A stretch of DNA of 64,000 bases, taken from the NCBI RefSeq assembly GCF_013372285.1, contig NZ_CP054301.1:2287001-2351000 (forward strand), given 5' to 3'. A program made the translations under genes and the position numbers. Under the pieces are notes generated by a model that was given only the letters and a program-made list of their open reading frames with translations, was not told where the DNA came from and did no database searches. This stretch comes from Marinomonas primoryensis. GTDB taxonomy: Bacteria > Pseudomonadota > Gammaproteobacteria > Pseudomonadales > Marinomonadaceae. This document shows positions 55,749-63,701 of this stretch, piece by piece (the first letter of the stretch is position 1; every line of letters begins with the position of its first letter).

Positions 55749-56669
55749 TTACTCTATTCGGCGATGAATACCTGCAATCATACAACGCACCGAACCACCA
55801 GCCGACTCAATAGTAGATACCGCCAATGGCAGCAATATATTTGATTGCTGAATAATGGTTTTTTGCGAATCTGTTAGCGCATGAAATGCCGTTAAAGACA
55901 ATGCCAATAAACACCCTGCTTTCCCTTTTAACTCAATCGCGTTACCACAAAAATTTCGTATTTGTTGATGGCTTAATTCGATCACAGTCAAACCACCCTG
56001 CTCAAATAACGAATAAAGCCTTCCGCGATCTTTTGGCGCCACCATGTCCATGCCGATCATGACAAACTGACTGCTAATGCACATCAAAACATTGCTGTGA
56101 TACACAGGAATGCCGTTTTCATCCGCCGCATCGAACAACACGCCTTGAAAACCAATTGATTCACACAGCGAATAAAACAAACGTTCGTGAGTGCGTTTCG
56201 ACGCCGCGGCGTACGCGACCTTATTGCGATGATCAAACACAATGGACCCTGTACCTTCTAAAAATTCGTGCTGGTTGGCCGCATCACGCAGGTCGACTAT
56301 GTGAGAATAATCATATTCTTCTGTTAAATAATCCATGATGTCTTGGCGGTATTCTTGACGGCGATTGGGGGCGTACATTGGGTATTTCACCAAGGTGCCG
56401 TGATGATGCGTAGAAAACCAATTGTTAGGAAACACAGAATCTGGTGTTGCGTTGCTTGTGTCTTCAAACACATGCACCGTCACGCCTTCTGCTTCTAATA
56501 TATCCACCGCTCGAGTCACTTCGTCATAAGCGGATTCTGAAGCAGACTCTGTATGAATTGTTCGCTGAAAAGCGTTGTCAGCCATGGTTTCAGGGTTTGA
56601 AACAAAGTAATGGGGCCGAACCATCACAATGGCTTCTGGTGGCTGGGAATGAACAAAGCTATTTATCAT
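55749..56669 (-). CDS. ctlX: CtlX-type hydrolase (citrulline utilisation / DDAH-like, amidinotransferase fold)
   Basis: A 306-residue protein of the guanidine-modifying enzyme fold. Landmarks are PEAIVMVRPHYF at the start, DSVFPNNWFSTHHHGT near residue 80, FLEGTGSIVFD near 132, YHSNVLM near 185 and SAGGSVRCMIAGIHRR at the end with the active Cys. This pattern fits CtlX rather than arginine deiminase. The ATG at 56669 has GAGAG 9 bases upstream. It is divergent from an Lrp-type regulator, suggesting amino-acid-responsive control. Confidence 0.82.
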   Translation of the reverse strand: MINSFVHSQPPEAIVMVRPHYFVSNPETMADNAFQRTIHTESASESAYDEVTRAVDILEAEGVTVHVFEDTSNATPDSVFPNNWFSTHHHGTLVKYPMYAPNRRQEYRQDIMDYLTEEYDYSHIVDLRDAANQHEFLEGTGSIVFDHRNKVAYAAASKRTHERLFYSLCESIGFQGVLFDAADENGIPVYHSNVLMCISSQFVMIGMDMVAPKDRGRLYSLFEQGGLTVIELSHQQIRNFCGNAIELKGKAGCLLALSLTAFHALTDSQKTIIQQSNILLPLAVSTIESAGGSVRCMIAGIHRRIE

Positions 56670-56841
56670 GCAACACATCTCTCATCGCGTCAGTGGAGTA
56701 GATGCTCATATTAAAGAGTGCTAGTGTTGTTTAAAATGTCAGTTACTTATAAAATTCGATACGTTTTATTACATATTGATAAGTCACACTTGTCTAATTG
56801 TTAAATCACGTTTGTAATTCCATCTTGTCTCAGTGGTAATA

Positions 56842-57273
56842 ATGACCCCTTATATTTATGACTCTCTCGACAGCGCCTTGATCGCCGAATTACGAAAAGA
56901 TGGCCGCGCCTCGATTTCTTATCTAGCACAAACACTCAAAGTTTCCCGAGCGACGGTGCAGAATCGTCTTGATCGACTGATTTCCAGCGGCGTGATATTA
57001 GGCTTTACCGTACGAGTGCATCAAGAAGTGGAAAAAGAAACCGTGCGCGCCATGATGATGATCGAAGTCGCAGGGAAATCCACCTCACAAGTCATCAAAA
57101 AACTGCGTGGTATTCCCGAGTTAGTGACCTTACATACAACCAATGGCGCTTGGGACTTAGTGGCAGAATTACAAACCACTAGCTTGGGTGAGTTTGATCG
57201 AGTGCTGCGTCGAGTAAGAGAAGTGGATGGCATATTGAACAGCGAAACCAGTTTATTACTTTCAAGCATGTAG
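56842..57273 (+). CDS. Lrp/AsnC family transcriptional regulator
   Basis: A 143-residue regulator. The HTH is DSALIAELRKDGRASISYLAQTLKVSRATVQNRLDRL and the RAM domain spans residues 65-140. It diverges from the ctlX-like gene over a 172-base gap, so it probably controls that gene in response to an amino acid. An in-frame GTG at 56833 could add three residues. Confidence 0.9.
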   Translation: MTPYIYDSLDSALIAELRKDGRASISYLAQTLKVSRATVQNRLDRLISSGVILGFTVRVHQEVEKETVRAMMMIEVAGKSTSQVIKKLRGIPELVTLHTTNGAWDLVAELQTTSLGEFDRVLRRVREVDGILNSETSLLLSSM

Positions 57274-57369
57274 TGTAGTGCAACGCTCCGCTTCACTAAG
57301 TAAGTGAAAAAAACATTACGTCATAAGCAAACAATAAAACCTTTATCTAAAGCCTTTAAAGTATAATCC

Positions 57370-57981
57370 TTAGATACTTAAGCATTTTTTAATCATGTAT
57401 TGTAAGGATGCTCTGGATACTTTACTGGTTTTTTTACCTAAAAAAGCAGACCTTAATCCCAACCCTTCTACTAAATCGATGATAAGTTCAGCAACCTCTT
57501 TAGTGTTCATTTTAGGGTCGAACTGTTTGAGCTCAATTCCCTTGGATAAAACGCTTGATATAGATTCTGACATTTTTTTTCTGTTCGCAATAAAGCCTTC
57601 CGCAATAATAGGATTTCGTATCGCTTCAGCCGTTATTTCAACGGTCAAAGTCGCGTTGGGTTGCTGTTGAATATAGTGCAAATATTCGCTAGAAAATTTT
57701 TCTATCGCGACCAGAGGATCATTATATTTTGCGAGTATCATTTCAAACTTTTCGAGTTCAACCGCTTCAAGAACCGCTATCTCAGAGATAAGAGCGTCTT
57801 TACTATCAAAATGGTTATAAAGACCGCCAAGGCTAATAGAAGCACTGTTAGCAATGTCTCGAATACTCGTCTGATGAAAACCCTTAAGCACAAAGCACTC
57901 TATCGCGGTCTCTAGAATTAACTCACGTCGTTTTCGAGTAGATTCATCTCGGCTGAGATTTTTATTCAGTATTTTTTTCAT
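57370..57981 (-). CDS. TetR family transcriptional regulator
   Basis: A 203-residue regulator. The N-terminal HTH is ILETAIECFVLKGFHQTSIRDIANSASISLGGLYNHFDSK (in part, residues 22-62) and the C-terminal ligand domain is helical. It diverges from the small membrane protein/hydroxylase genes, with a palindrome at 58032-58043 between them. Confidence 0.93.
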   Translation of the reverse strand: MKKILNKNLSRDESTRKRRELILETAIECFVLKGFHQTSIRDIANSASISLGGLYNHFDSKDALISEIAVLEAVELEKFEMILAKYNDPLVAIEKFSSEYLHYIQQQPNATLTVEITAEAIRNPIIAEGFIANRKKMSESISSVLSKGIELKQFDPKMNTKEVAELIIDLVEGLGLRSAFLGKKTSKVSRASLQYMIKKCLSI

Positions 57982-58031
57982 ATATTGACTCTAACTTGAT
58001 TTATCAGCATAGTCATGTTTAAAATTACAAC

Positions 58032-58043
58032 GAACGTACGTTC
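58032..58043. promoter_or_regulatory. Probable TetR operator
   Basis: GAACGTACGTTC is a perfect 12-bp palindrome midway between the TetR start (57981) and the small gene start (58084), a position suited to controlling both directions. Confidence 0.7.
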
Positions 58044-58083
58044 ATTCATTTTCTTGTTCATTTTTAATAATAAGGTAATGGCT

Positions 58084-58263
58084 ATGATTATGCAAAAACA
58101 TTGGTGGTTAGGATTTCTCGGGAGCATTGGGCTATACAAGCTTCCAGAGGTTCTTAGCTACTTTCAGGGCACAGGCAGCGCACTGGATTTACTCAATCTT
58201 TGCTGGCTCCTTTGGTTTCTATATTTCTTACCAGAAGAAAATACAGATAAGGTGGAAAAGTAA
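58084..58263 (+). CDS. Small membrane protein, 59 residues
   Basis: It starts MIMQKHWWLGFLGSIGLYKL with AAGG about 8 bases upstream. ATGs at 58078 and 58090 are alternatives, and the longer frame from 58015 runs through the operator. There are two short hydrophobic stretches (residues 6-20 and 34-50, LNLCWLLWFLYFLP) and a charged tail. It overlaps the hydroxylase by TAATG, so it is translationally coupled and may be a partner subunit. Family unknown. Confidence 0.7.
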   Translation: MIMQKHWWLGFLGSIGLYKLPEVLSYFQGTGSALDLLNLCWLLWFLYFLPEENTDKVEK

Positions 58264-59126
58264 TGAACTATATCGACAAACAATTTGAAGCGTTTGCAGA
58301 TGTACTCGGCGTATTAGAAGCAATCGGACTTGGTTTTCTTCTTCTAATCATAGCGGAAACACTGTGGGATTTTTCTATAAAAAAACGGGTAAGTTTAAAA
58401 GAAACCACTGCGAATTTCATCATTGCTATTGCTAACCACTTACTAGATCGAACACTTTTTGGACTCGTTTTTATTCTAGGATTATTCATCGCCCAAACCT
58501 ACGCCTTTTTTACTATTTCAACAGCATGGTGGAGCTGGATCATGGCCATTTTGATGGCTGATTTTACCTATTATTGGATGCATCGATGTGAACACCAAGT
58601 GCGTGTTTTATGGTCGTATCATAGCGTTCACCACTCTTCACCTGAGTTTAACTTAACGACTGGACTTCGCCTTGCTTGGGTAGAGGGCATGGTAGAGTGG
58701 CTGTTTTTTGTGCCAATGATATTAATAGGATTCAGTGCAATCCAAACCTTCATCGCATTGTCTATTGTTGTTCTTTATCAGACTTGGATCCATACAGAAA
58801 AAATTGGAAAACTGGGGTGGGTGGATCGGGTTTTTAATACACCGTCTGTCCATAGAGTACACCATGGATCTAACAAGCCATATCACGACAAAAATTACGG
58901 CGGCATTTTAATCATATGGGATCGCCTATTTGGCACGTATAAATCAGAACAAGAAAAAGTTGTATACGGCATTACGACACCTATTAGTTCTTGGAATCCA
59001 CTGGTTATTAATTTTTATGAATGTTGGAAGATCATCAAAGACATTCTGAAGACTAAGAAATTAAGTGATGCCGTTGGCTTCCTGTTTTATCGACCTGGCT
59101 GGAAGCCAAAAGACCGTGGAGATTAA
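58263..59126 (+). CDS. Fatty acid hydroxylase / sterol desaturase superfamily protein
   Basis: A 287-residue membrane di-iron enzyme with about four to five helices. The histidine boxes HRCEH near residue 115, HSVHHSS near 128 and HRVHHGSNKPYHDKNYGG near 195 bind the iron pair. The substrate is a lipid of unknown kind. It is coupled to the small membrane protein and probably controlled by the divergent TetR regulator, which often senses acyl chains or lipophilic compounds. Confidence 0.9.
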   Translation: MNYIDKQFEAFADVLGVLEAIGLGFLLLIIAETLWDFSIKKRVSLKETTANFIIAIANHLLDRTLFGLVFILGLFIAQTYAFFTISTAWWSWIMAILMADFTYYWMHRCEHQVRVLWSYHSVHHSSPEFNLTTGLRLAWVEGMVEWLFFVPMILIGFSAIQTFIALSIVVLYQTWIHTEKIGKLGWVDRVFNTPSVHRVHHGSNKPYHDKNYGGILIIWDRLFGTYKSEQEKVVYGITTPISSWNPLVINFYECWKIIKDILKTKKLSDAVGFLFYRPGWKPKDRGD

Positions 59127-59296
59127 CCCAAACGCTATTAAGAACCGCCCTTTCCCCCCGAATTCAAGTCCTAAGCGCCTAACGCATCTGATCTTTCAAA
59201 TGATGTATGAAGCCTGTTGCACAGAAAAACCTTCGTTAGTCAGTGGCGATATGTTGCTCAGACCAAAAAATCATACGAAGGTAATGGAGTATCGTT

Positions 59297-60037
59297 ATGT
59301 ATGAACACACGTATAAAATTATTTTAGTGTTATTAGCCATCTTTTCAACAAGCTCTTGTTTAGCCCAAAATCATTCAAGCAACTTTGAATTAGGCTTTTT
59401 TACCAATTACTCAACTTCAATTTATAAGGGGGTTGATCGTGGTGTAGAAAGCCTTCCTTTTCTTTCTTATGACAGCGATAGTTTTTTCCTCCAAGGAACA
59501 TCCATTGGCTACCATGCTTCAAAAGAAATAGATTTTTCTCTAAACTACAACGAATCTTTTTTTGATCCTAGTAATTCAGATGACAACAACATTAAAAAGC
59601 TAGATGAACGTAAAGGAGGCTTAACCGCTAAATCTACCATTGAATTAGGGATTCTCAAAATTGAACTAGAGCAAGACTTATCAGGAGAATCTGATGGTTT
59701 CTCTGCTAATTCATTGATTAGCATACCTCTTTACCAAGGTTCTTATACTTTAATAGGCTCTATTGGCTATACGTACAATAGTGAAAAATTAAGTCAGCAC
59801 TTATATTCCGTTTCTTTTGCCGAGTCTACTCGCACTAGCGGCGCTATCGCTACACACACCTCTAAAAGCACTCACTATACAACGTATGGAATAAGCATGA
59901 TCAAACCTTTATCGGAAAAATTCACGCTTTCAACCGACCTTACGCACATTCGCTTTAGCGATAATGTAGAAGCGAGTCCCATCGTTACAAAAAATACTAA
60001 AACGGCCGTTGAAGTTATATTGATATATACCTTTTAA
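59297..60037 (+). CDS. MipA/OmpV family outer membrane protein
   Basis: A 246-residue protein with a signal peptide (hydrophobic residues 7-22, cleavage near CLAQN). Alternating beta-strand patterns and a terminal aromatic residue (EVILIYTF) are typical of outer-membrane barrels. The segment IYKGVDRGVESLPFLSYDSD matches MipA/OmpV proteins. It follows the hydroxylase by 170 bases on the same strand and may belong to the same TetR-controlled group. Confidence 0.82.
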   Translation: MYEHTYKIILVLLAIFSTSSCLAQNHSSNFELGFFTNYSTSIYKGVDRGVESLPFLSYDSDSFFLQGTSIGYHASKEIDFSLNYNESFFDPSNSDDNNIKKLDERKGGLTAKSTIELGILKIELEQDLSGESDGFSANSLISIPLYQGSYTLIGSIGYTYNSEKLSQHLYSVSFAESTRTSGAIATHTSKSTHYTTYGISMIKPLSEKFTLSTDLTHIRFSDNVEASPIVTKNTKTAVEVILIYTF

Positions 60038-60073
60038 AACCTTGGAAATTGAATAATACCTCTAGTTTTTTGA

Positions 60074-60107
60074 AGGGCCAGTTTAGCTTTACTCTGGCCC
60101 TATTTTA
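60074..60107 (+). terminator. Terminator after the MipA/OmpV gene
   Basis: AGGGCCAG (60074-60081) pairs with CTGGCCCT (60094-60101), followed by ATTTTATT. It is about 40 bases past the stop. Confidence 0.82.
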
Positions 60108-60199
60108 TTCATAGTCTTCAGTAGGAGTATCGTTTTTTGTTTGAGTTCAGACTGCGCGGACCCGCATCAAAAAACCATCTCAAGCTGGTATTAGCGAAT

Positions 60200-60526
60200 C
60201 TATATCCATACATTATTCTTTGCGGTTCGGTTGGCAGCCTCAATATCACCTGTATTAAAAACGCCCTTCCCATAAGATGCCAGTACGCTGATAGGTATAA
60301 TTGAAATATCGAACGTGTTGCTGGGTGTACACAATAAATGAACATGGTTGGTCATAAACACCCAAGCATGTATCGATACTTCAAACTTTTCAGCGTATTC
60401 ACGAAGCCAATAAGCATAGGCTTTAATGCCTTCATCGCAGGCAAAAAAAATAGGCTGGCGGTTATTACCGCGCTGAATAATGTGCTCGGCATAATCTGGA
60501 ATTTAAACTCTTGGGCGACGTGGCAT
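60200..60526 (-). pseudogene. Decayed REP-associated tyrosine transposase (RAYT, Y1 family)
   Basis: From ATG 60526 the minus strand reads MPRRPRV, then an in-frame TAA, then continues IPDYAEHIIQRGNNRQPIFF, FACDEGIKAYAYWLREYAEK and HAWVFMTNHVHLLCTPS. The last contains the HUH motif HVH. After CTPS the frame is lost: YFNYTYQRTGILWEGRF appears in another frame and a possible C-terminal scrap follows. So there is a nonsense codon, an internal deletion with frameshift and loss of the C-terminal part with the catalytic tyrosine region. It is a relic of a chromosomal HUH transposase. Confidence 0.88.
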
Positions 60527-60630
60527 GGAGGCTCCTTTCTCTCATACTTTAATATAGAAAAGGATAGCACCAAGAGGAATTTTCTAGGGAGTAGATTTAA
60601 TTTTGCTCTGACCCAAAATATCTTATGCCT

Positions 60631-61905
60631 TCAATACACGTTTCGTAGATCACTCCACTTGGTCGTATAAGCGGGCGACAAATGCTCTCGTTTCATCGTC
60701 CACTGTGGCGATACACCTTGCGAGGCGAAGAAGACGTTGCCGAGGCCGCTGTGGTTGATTTGATCCACGACGGTCATTAGGGCTTTTGAGTTGAGTTTTG
60801 TGCTGTCTAATCGGAATAAGTCTTGCTGAAAGGCGCCGTGTTCATAGAAGTCAGCCAACATCACACCAGCCTTCATATAGCGGAAACCTGCACGCCAGAG
60901 TTGGTGAAACATCACATCGGCTACGTCTAGTAAATCTCGCGTGTCGTCGGTTGGGTTGGGCAGTTCTGCCGATAGGGTTCTCGCGTATTGCGGTTCGTTT
61001 GGAATAAAGGGACTGGTACGAATGAACACGCTCACCACACGGCACAGGCGTTTTTCCCCGCGGAGTTTTTCGGCCGCTCTAGTTGTGTATTTAGCGATCG
61101 CTTCCCGAAGTTCTTGCTTGTCTGTCACCTTATGACCAAATGACCGACTGCAAATAATCTGTTGTTTCGTTGGCCTGACGCATTCCAAATCCAAACACGA
61201 CACCCCATTCAACTCTCGAACGGTTCGCTCCATCACCACAGAAAACTCACTTCGAATGGTTTTCGGGTCGGCATTAGAAAGATCCAGCGCCGTATGAATG
61301 CCCCTCGATCGTAACTTCTCCGTGGTACGACGACCAACGCCCCACACGTCACTCACATCAACCAACGCCAGCAAGCGTTTTTGCCGATCGGAATCCATCA
61401 AATCCACCACCGACCCTGTCGCCGGATACTTCTTCGCCGCATTATTGGCCAACTTTGCCAGCGTTTTAGTTGGTGCAATGCCCACACCCACGGTAATGCC
61501 CGTCCATTGATCTACCTTCGCTTTCACCTGCTTGCCAAAGGTCAGCAAATCCACCACATGATCAACACCGGTTAAATCCATGAACGCCTCATCGATGGAA
61601 TACACTTCCACCCGAGGCGCCTCTTGTTCAATGATGGTCATCACGCGATTCGACAAATCCGCATACAGGGCATAATTCGACGAAAAGCACACAATGCCGT
61701 GTTTTCTTATCTCGTCCTGAACCTGAAACAGCGGCACGCCCATTTTCAGCCCCAGCGCCTTTGCCTCCTTGGATCGAGCCACCACACAGCCGTCATTATT
61801 CGACAACACCACAACGGGTGTATGCTTCAAATCTGGCCGAAACAACTTCTCGCAGCTGGCGTAAAAATTATTGCAATCAATAAGCGCAAAGACCGTCTTC
61901 ATCAA
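60631..61905 (-). CDS. umuC: DNA polymerase V catalytic subunit UmuC
   Basis: A 424-residue Y-family polymerase. The catalytic acidic residues are in [14 protein letters not shown] (start) and [10 protein letters not shown] near residue 102. [14 protein letters not shown], a helix-hairpin-helix near 185 ([17 protein letters not shown]) and the UmuC C-terminal domain follow. It carries out translesion synthesis with UmuD-prime and RecA. The start overlaps the umuD stop by ATGA. Confidence 0.95.
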   Translation of the reverse strand: MMKTVFALIDCNNFYASCEKLFRPDLKHTPVVVLSNNDGCVVARSKEAKALGLKMGVPLFQVQDEIRKHGIVCFSSNYALYADLSNRVMTIIEQEAPRVEVYSIDEAFMDLTGVDHVVDLLTFGKQVKAKVDQWTGITVGVGIAPTKTLAKLANNAAKKYPATGSVVDLMDSDRQKRLLALVDVSDVWGVGRRTTEKLRSRGIHTALDLSNADPKTIRSEFSVVMERTVRELNGVSCLDLECVRPTKQQIICSRSFGHKVTDKQELREAIAKYTTRAAEKLRGEKRLCRVVSVFIRTSPFIPNEPQYARTLSAELPNPTDDTRDLLDVADVMFHQLWRAGFRYMKAGVMLADFYEHGAFQQDLFRLDSTKLNSKALMTVVDQINHSGLGNVFFASQGVSPQWTMKREHLSPAYTTKWSDLRNVY

Positions 61906-62348
61906 CCGCGCTCGTACTTACGAACCACGCCCGTGACCACACCGAAAATTTCCAACTCGGACTCTTCGGTAATATGAATGGCTTTATAGGCTTTGTTCTT
62001 CGGGCGAAGCAACACATTGGGCTTAAGCTCTAAAGTTTTTACGGTCATTTCCCCATGAATGCAGGCGATCACAATGTCTCCGTGACGTGCCGTTAACGAG
62101 CGATCCACCACCAAAACATCACCCGAATGTATGCCCGCATCGATCATCGAATCCCCTTGAGCGCGCACGTAAAACGTCGCCGCTGGGTGAGCGACACAGA
62201 ACTCATTTAAGTCTAAGGATTTTTCAACAAAGTCCTGAGCAGGAGAAGGAAACCCCGCCGACACGGAATCCACATACAAAGGGATTCGCACACTGTTAGC
62301 CGCGATAAACGCCGCCGACTCTGAAACACCAAGATAAGTCACACGCAT
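61902..62348 (-). CDS. umuD: UmuD, autoproteolytic subunit of DNA polymerase V
   Basis: A 148-residue S24 peptidase. The cleavage site is Ala31-Gly32 in [11 protein letters not shown] (E. coli has Cys-Gly). Catalytic Ser67 is in QGDSM and Lys104 in TVKTL, spaced 37 residues as in E. coli. RecA filaments trigger self-cleavage to the active form. The ATG at 62348 is taken; a TTG at 62360 would also be in frame. An SOS box lies 17 bases upstream. Confidence 0.95.
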   Translation of the reverse strand: MRVTYLGVSESAAFIAANSVRIPLYVDSVSAGFPSPAQDFVEKSLDLNEFCVAHPAATFYVRAQGDSMIDAGIHSGDVLVVDRSLTARHGDIVIACIHGEMTVKTLELKPNVLLRPKNKAYKAIHITEESELEIFGVVTGVVRKYERG

Positions 62349-62364
62349 AACAAACACCAAAATA

Positions 62365-62380
62365 CTGTATGGATATACAG
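62365..62380 (-). promoter_or_regulatory. LexA (SOS) box of umuDC
   Basis: CTGTATGGATATACAG, a perfect CTGT-N8-ACAG, inside the longer repeat ATACTGTAT...ATACAGTAT. It lies 17 bases before the umuD start, so LexA would cover the promoter. Confidence 0.93.
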
Positions 62381-62586
62381 TATAGTTTTAAGCAGCGTGA
62401 ATGACCAAGTGAATTTTTGTAAGAGGAAGGATTTCCGATTTTGCGACCAGAAATGAGAGGCCAAAGAGAGTTTTTCATCTGGCCCCAAATATCATTTATT
62501 GGGCTAAAGCAAAGCGCTTGATCAACTCAATGGCGGCCTGTTGGCAGCAAATCACAGATGTTTTATGATGAATATGTTTAGTTCAG

Positions 62587-62614
62587 ACGAAAAAAAACCA
62601 CCCGAAGGTGGTTT
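62587..62614 (-). terminator. Terminator of the lipoprotein gene
   Basis: AAACCACC (62595-62602) pairs with GGTGGTTT (62607-62614) around CGAA. On the minus strand it is followed by a run of T. It lies 63 bases past the stop at 62677. A second small repeat, CGATC-TTTG-GATCG, lies between. I see no gene in 62381-62586. Confidence 0.85.
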
Positions 62615-62676
62615 AAAAAAACGATCTTTGGATCGCCTTTTTGGTGAGAATGATTTGGTAAGTTTTTACAAAAACT

Positions 62677-63210
62677 CTACTGTTTCTCTAAGTCTTCAAT
62701 ATCTTCTGCGATCATTGCTGCCACACCTTTAATAAGCGCATCTTCATCAGATTTTTCTCTCATTGTGTAACTGGCGATCTTCAATTTCATTAACATATTC
62801 CCAACATATTCCAAACCGAATTGATTTTCTTTAGTTAGAACCTTACTTCCATCTTTAACGATGATTGTATAACCAATGCGAGGACCACGAAGAGAGTCAG
62901 AAGGAAACGGGGTACCATCGCCAGCAAATTGTCTACGGTATGTTATTTCAATACTCAACGAATTTTGGGTGTTATCCAATGTTAATAGATTTTCTTCTTT
63001 TAAGCGTTTTGTCAGTACATCTTCGAAGATTTTTTGCATTTCTTCTTGTGAATAATACTCAATGTCTGGTGTTACTGACTCGGTTAGCGTAAGAGAAATA
63101 TTTTCAATATATAGCTGATCCGTTGTCTTAATCATTGGAGTAGTACTACAACCAACCAGTCCAACTACCAGCAAAGAGCAGGCGACTATTCTCAACATTA
63201 TTTTATGCAT
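62677..63210 (-). CDS. Lipoprotein of unknown function
   Basis: A 177-residue protein with a lipoprotein signal (RIVACSLLVVGLVGCS, lipidated Cys near residue 21). The mature part is mixed alpha/beta, with YYSQEEMQKIFEDVLTKRLK and NSLSIEITYRRQFAGDG. This resembles the general shape of DUF4410-like or LptE-like lipoproteins, but I cannot assign a family. It follows the smaller lipoprotein gene by 50 bases on the same strand. Confidence 0.75.
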   Translation of the reverse strand: MHKIMLRIVACSLLVVGLVGCSTTPMIKTTDQLYIENISLTLTESVTPDIEYYSQEEMQKIFEDVLTKRLKEENLLTLDNTQNSLSIEITYRRQFAGDGTPFPSDSLRGPRIGYTIIVKDGSKVLTKENQFGLEYVGNMLMKLKIASYTMREKSDEDALIKGVAAMIAEDIEDLEKQ

Positions 63211-63260
63211 TGATTTTTCCTTTTATCAAACTTTCACAATAGTTTTAATGAGGTCTGCTA

Positions 63261-63560
63261 CTAACGTAATCTCTCTTGCACCATACAATTCAAAATAGCA
63301 CTTCCAATTGCTTCATTTCTTACTGACTCGCTATTACTAGTATTTTTAGCGGTTCTATAATCACCCAAAATCACTTCTTCCCATTTTTCACGGGTACTAG
63401 TGTTTTCAGCACGACTTAGTTTTTCTTCAATTATTGTATTCATTAGAGGGAGACATTGCTGCTCATATTTAGTAACTTTTTGATCAACCGTCTGCTTTGG
63501 AATTGATGCACAACCAGCTAGAAAAGCCCCTAGAATCAAGACGCAGAATATTTTATTCAT
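63261..63560 (-). CDS. Small lipoprotein of unknown function
   Basis: A 99-residue protein starting MNKIFCVLILGAFLAGCASIP, with a clear lipobox (LAGC, Cys17). The mature part is helical and charged, with two more cysteines (QQCLPL and LNCMVQ) that may pair. No family is recognised. AAGGATG-like sequence precedes the start. It probably forms one transcript with the 177-residue lipoprotein. Confidence 0.72.
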   Translation of the reverse strand: MNKIFCVLILGAFLAGCASIPKQTVDQKVTKYEQQCLPLMNTIIEEKLSRAENTSTREKWEEVILGDYRTAKNTSNSESVRNEAIGSAILNCMVQERLR

Positions 63561-63701
63561 TACTCATCCTTAAAGTTAATATACTTAAATCATCACAGTC
63601 AGTGTGATGTAAGTATTTTGCATAAAAAATGAAGCGTGACAATAATTTATAGTAAATTTATAAGTTTTTGAAGCTCCCCCCTTTTCTGTTCCTTCCCTGT
63701 T

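Noticed and set aside
58015..58083. Upstream extension of the small membrane protein
   Set aside because: It would run through the GAACGTACGTTC palindrome and lacks a ribosome site; the start at 58084 is better placed.
60118..60345. Minus-strand 75-codon frame as a separate gene
   Set aside because: It starts inside the RAYT remnant in a shifted frame (its first codons read through the HUH motif region) and has no own signals.
60338..60670. Plus-strand 110-codon frame near umuC
   Set aside because: It is the complement of the decayed RAYT gene and the umuC end; the minus strand carries recognisable motifs, this frame does not.
62541..62732. Plus-strand 63-codon frame between umuD and the lipoprotein gene
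   Set aside because: It runs through two hairpins that form the lipoprotein terminator and into the end of the opposite gene; no ribosome site or family match.
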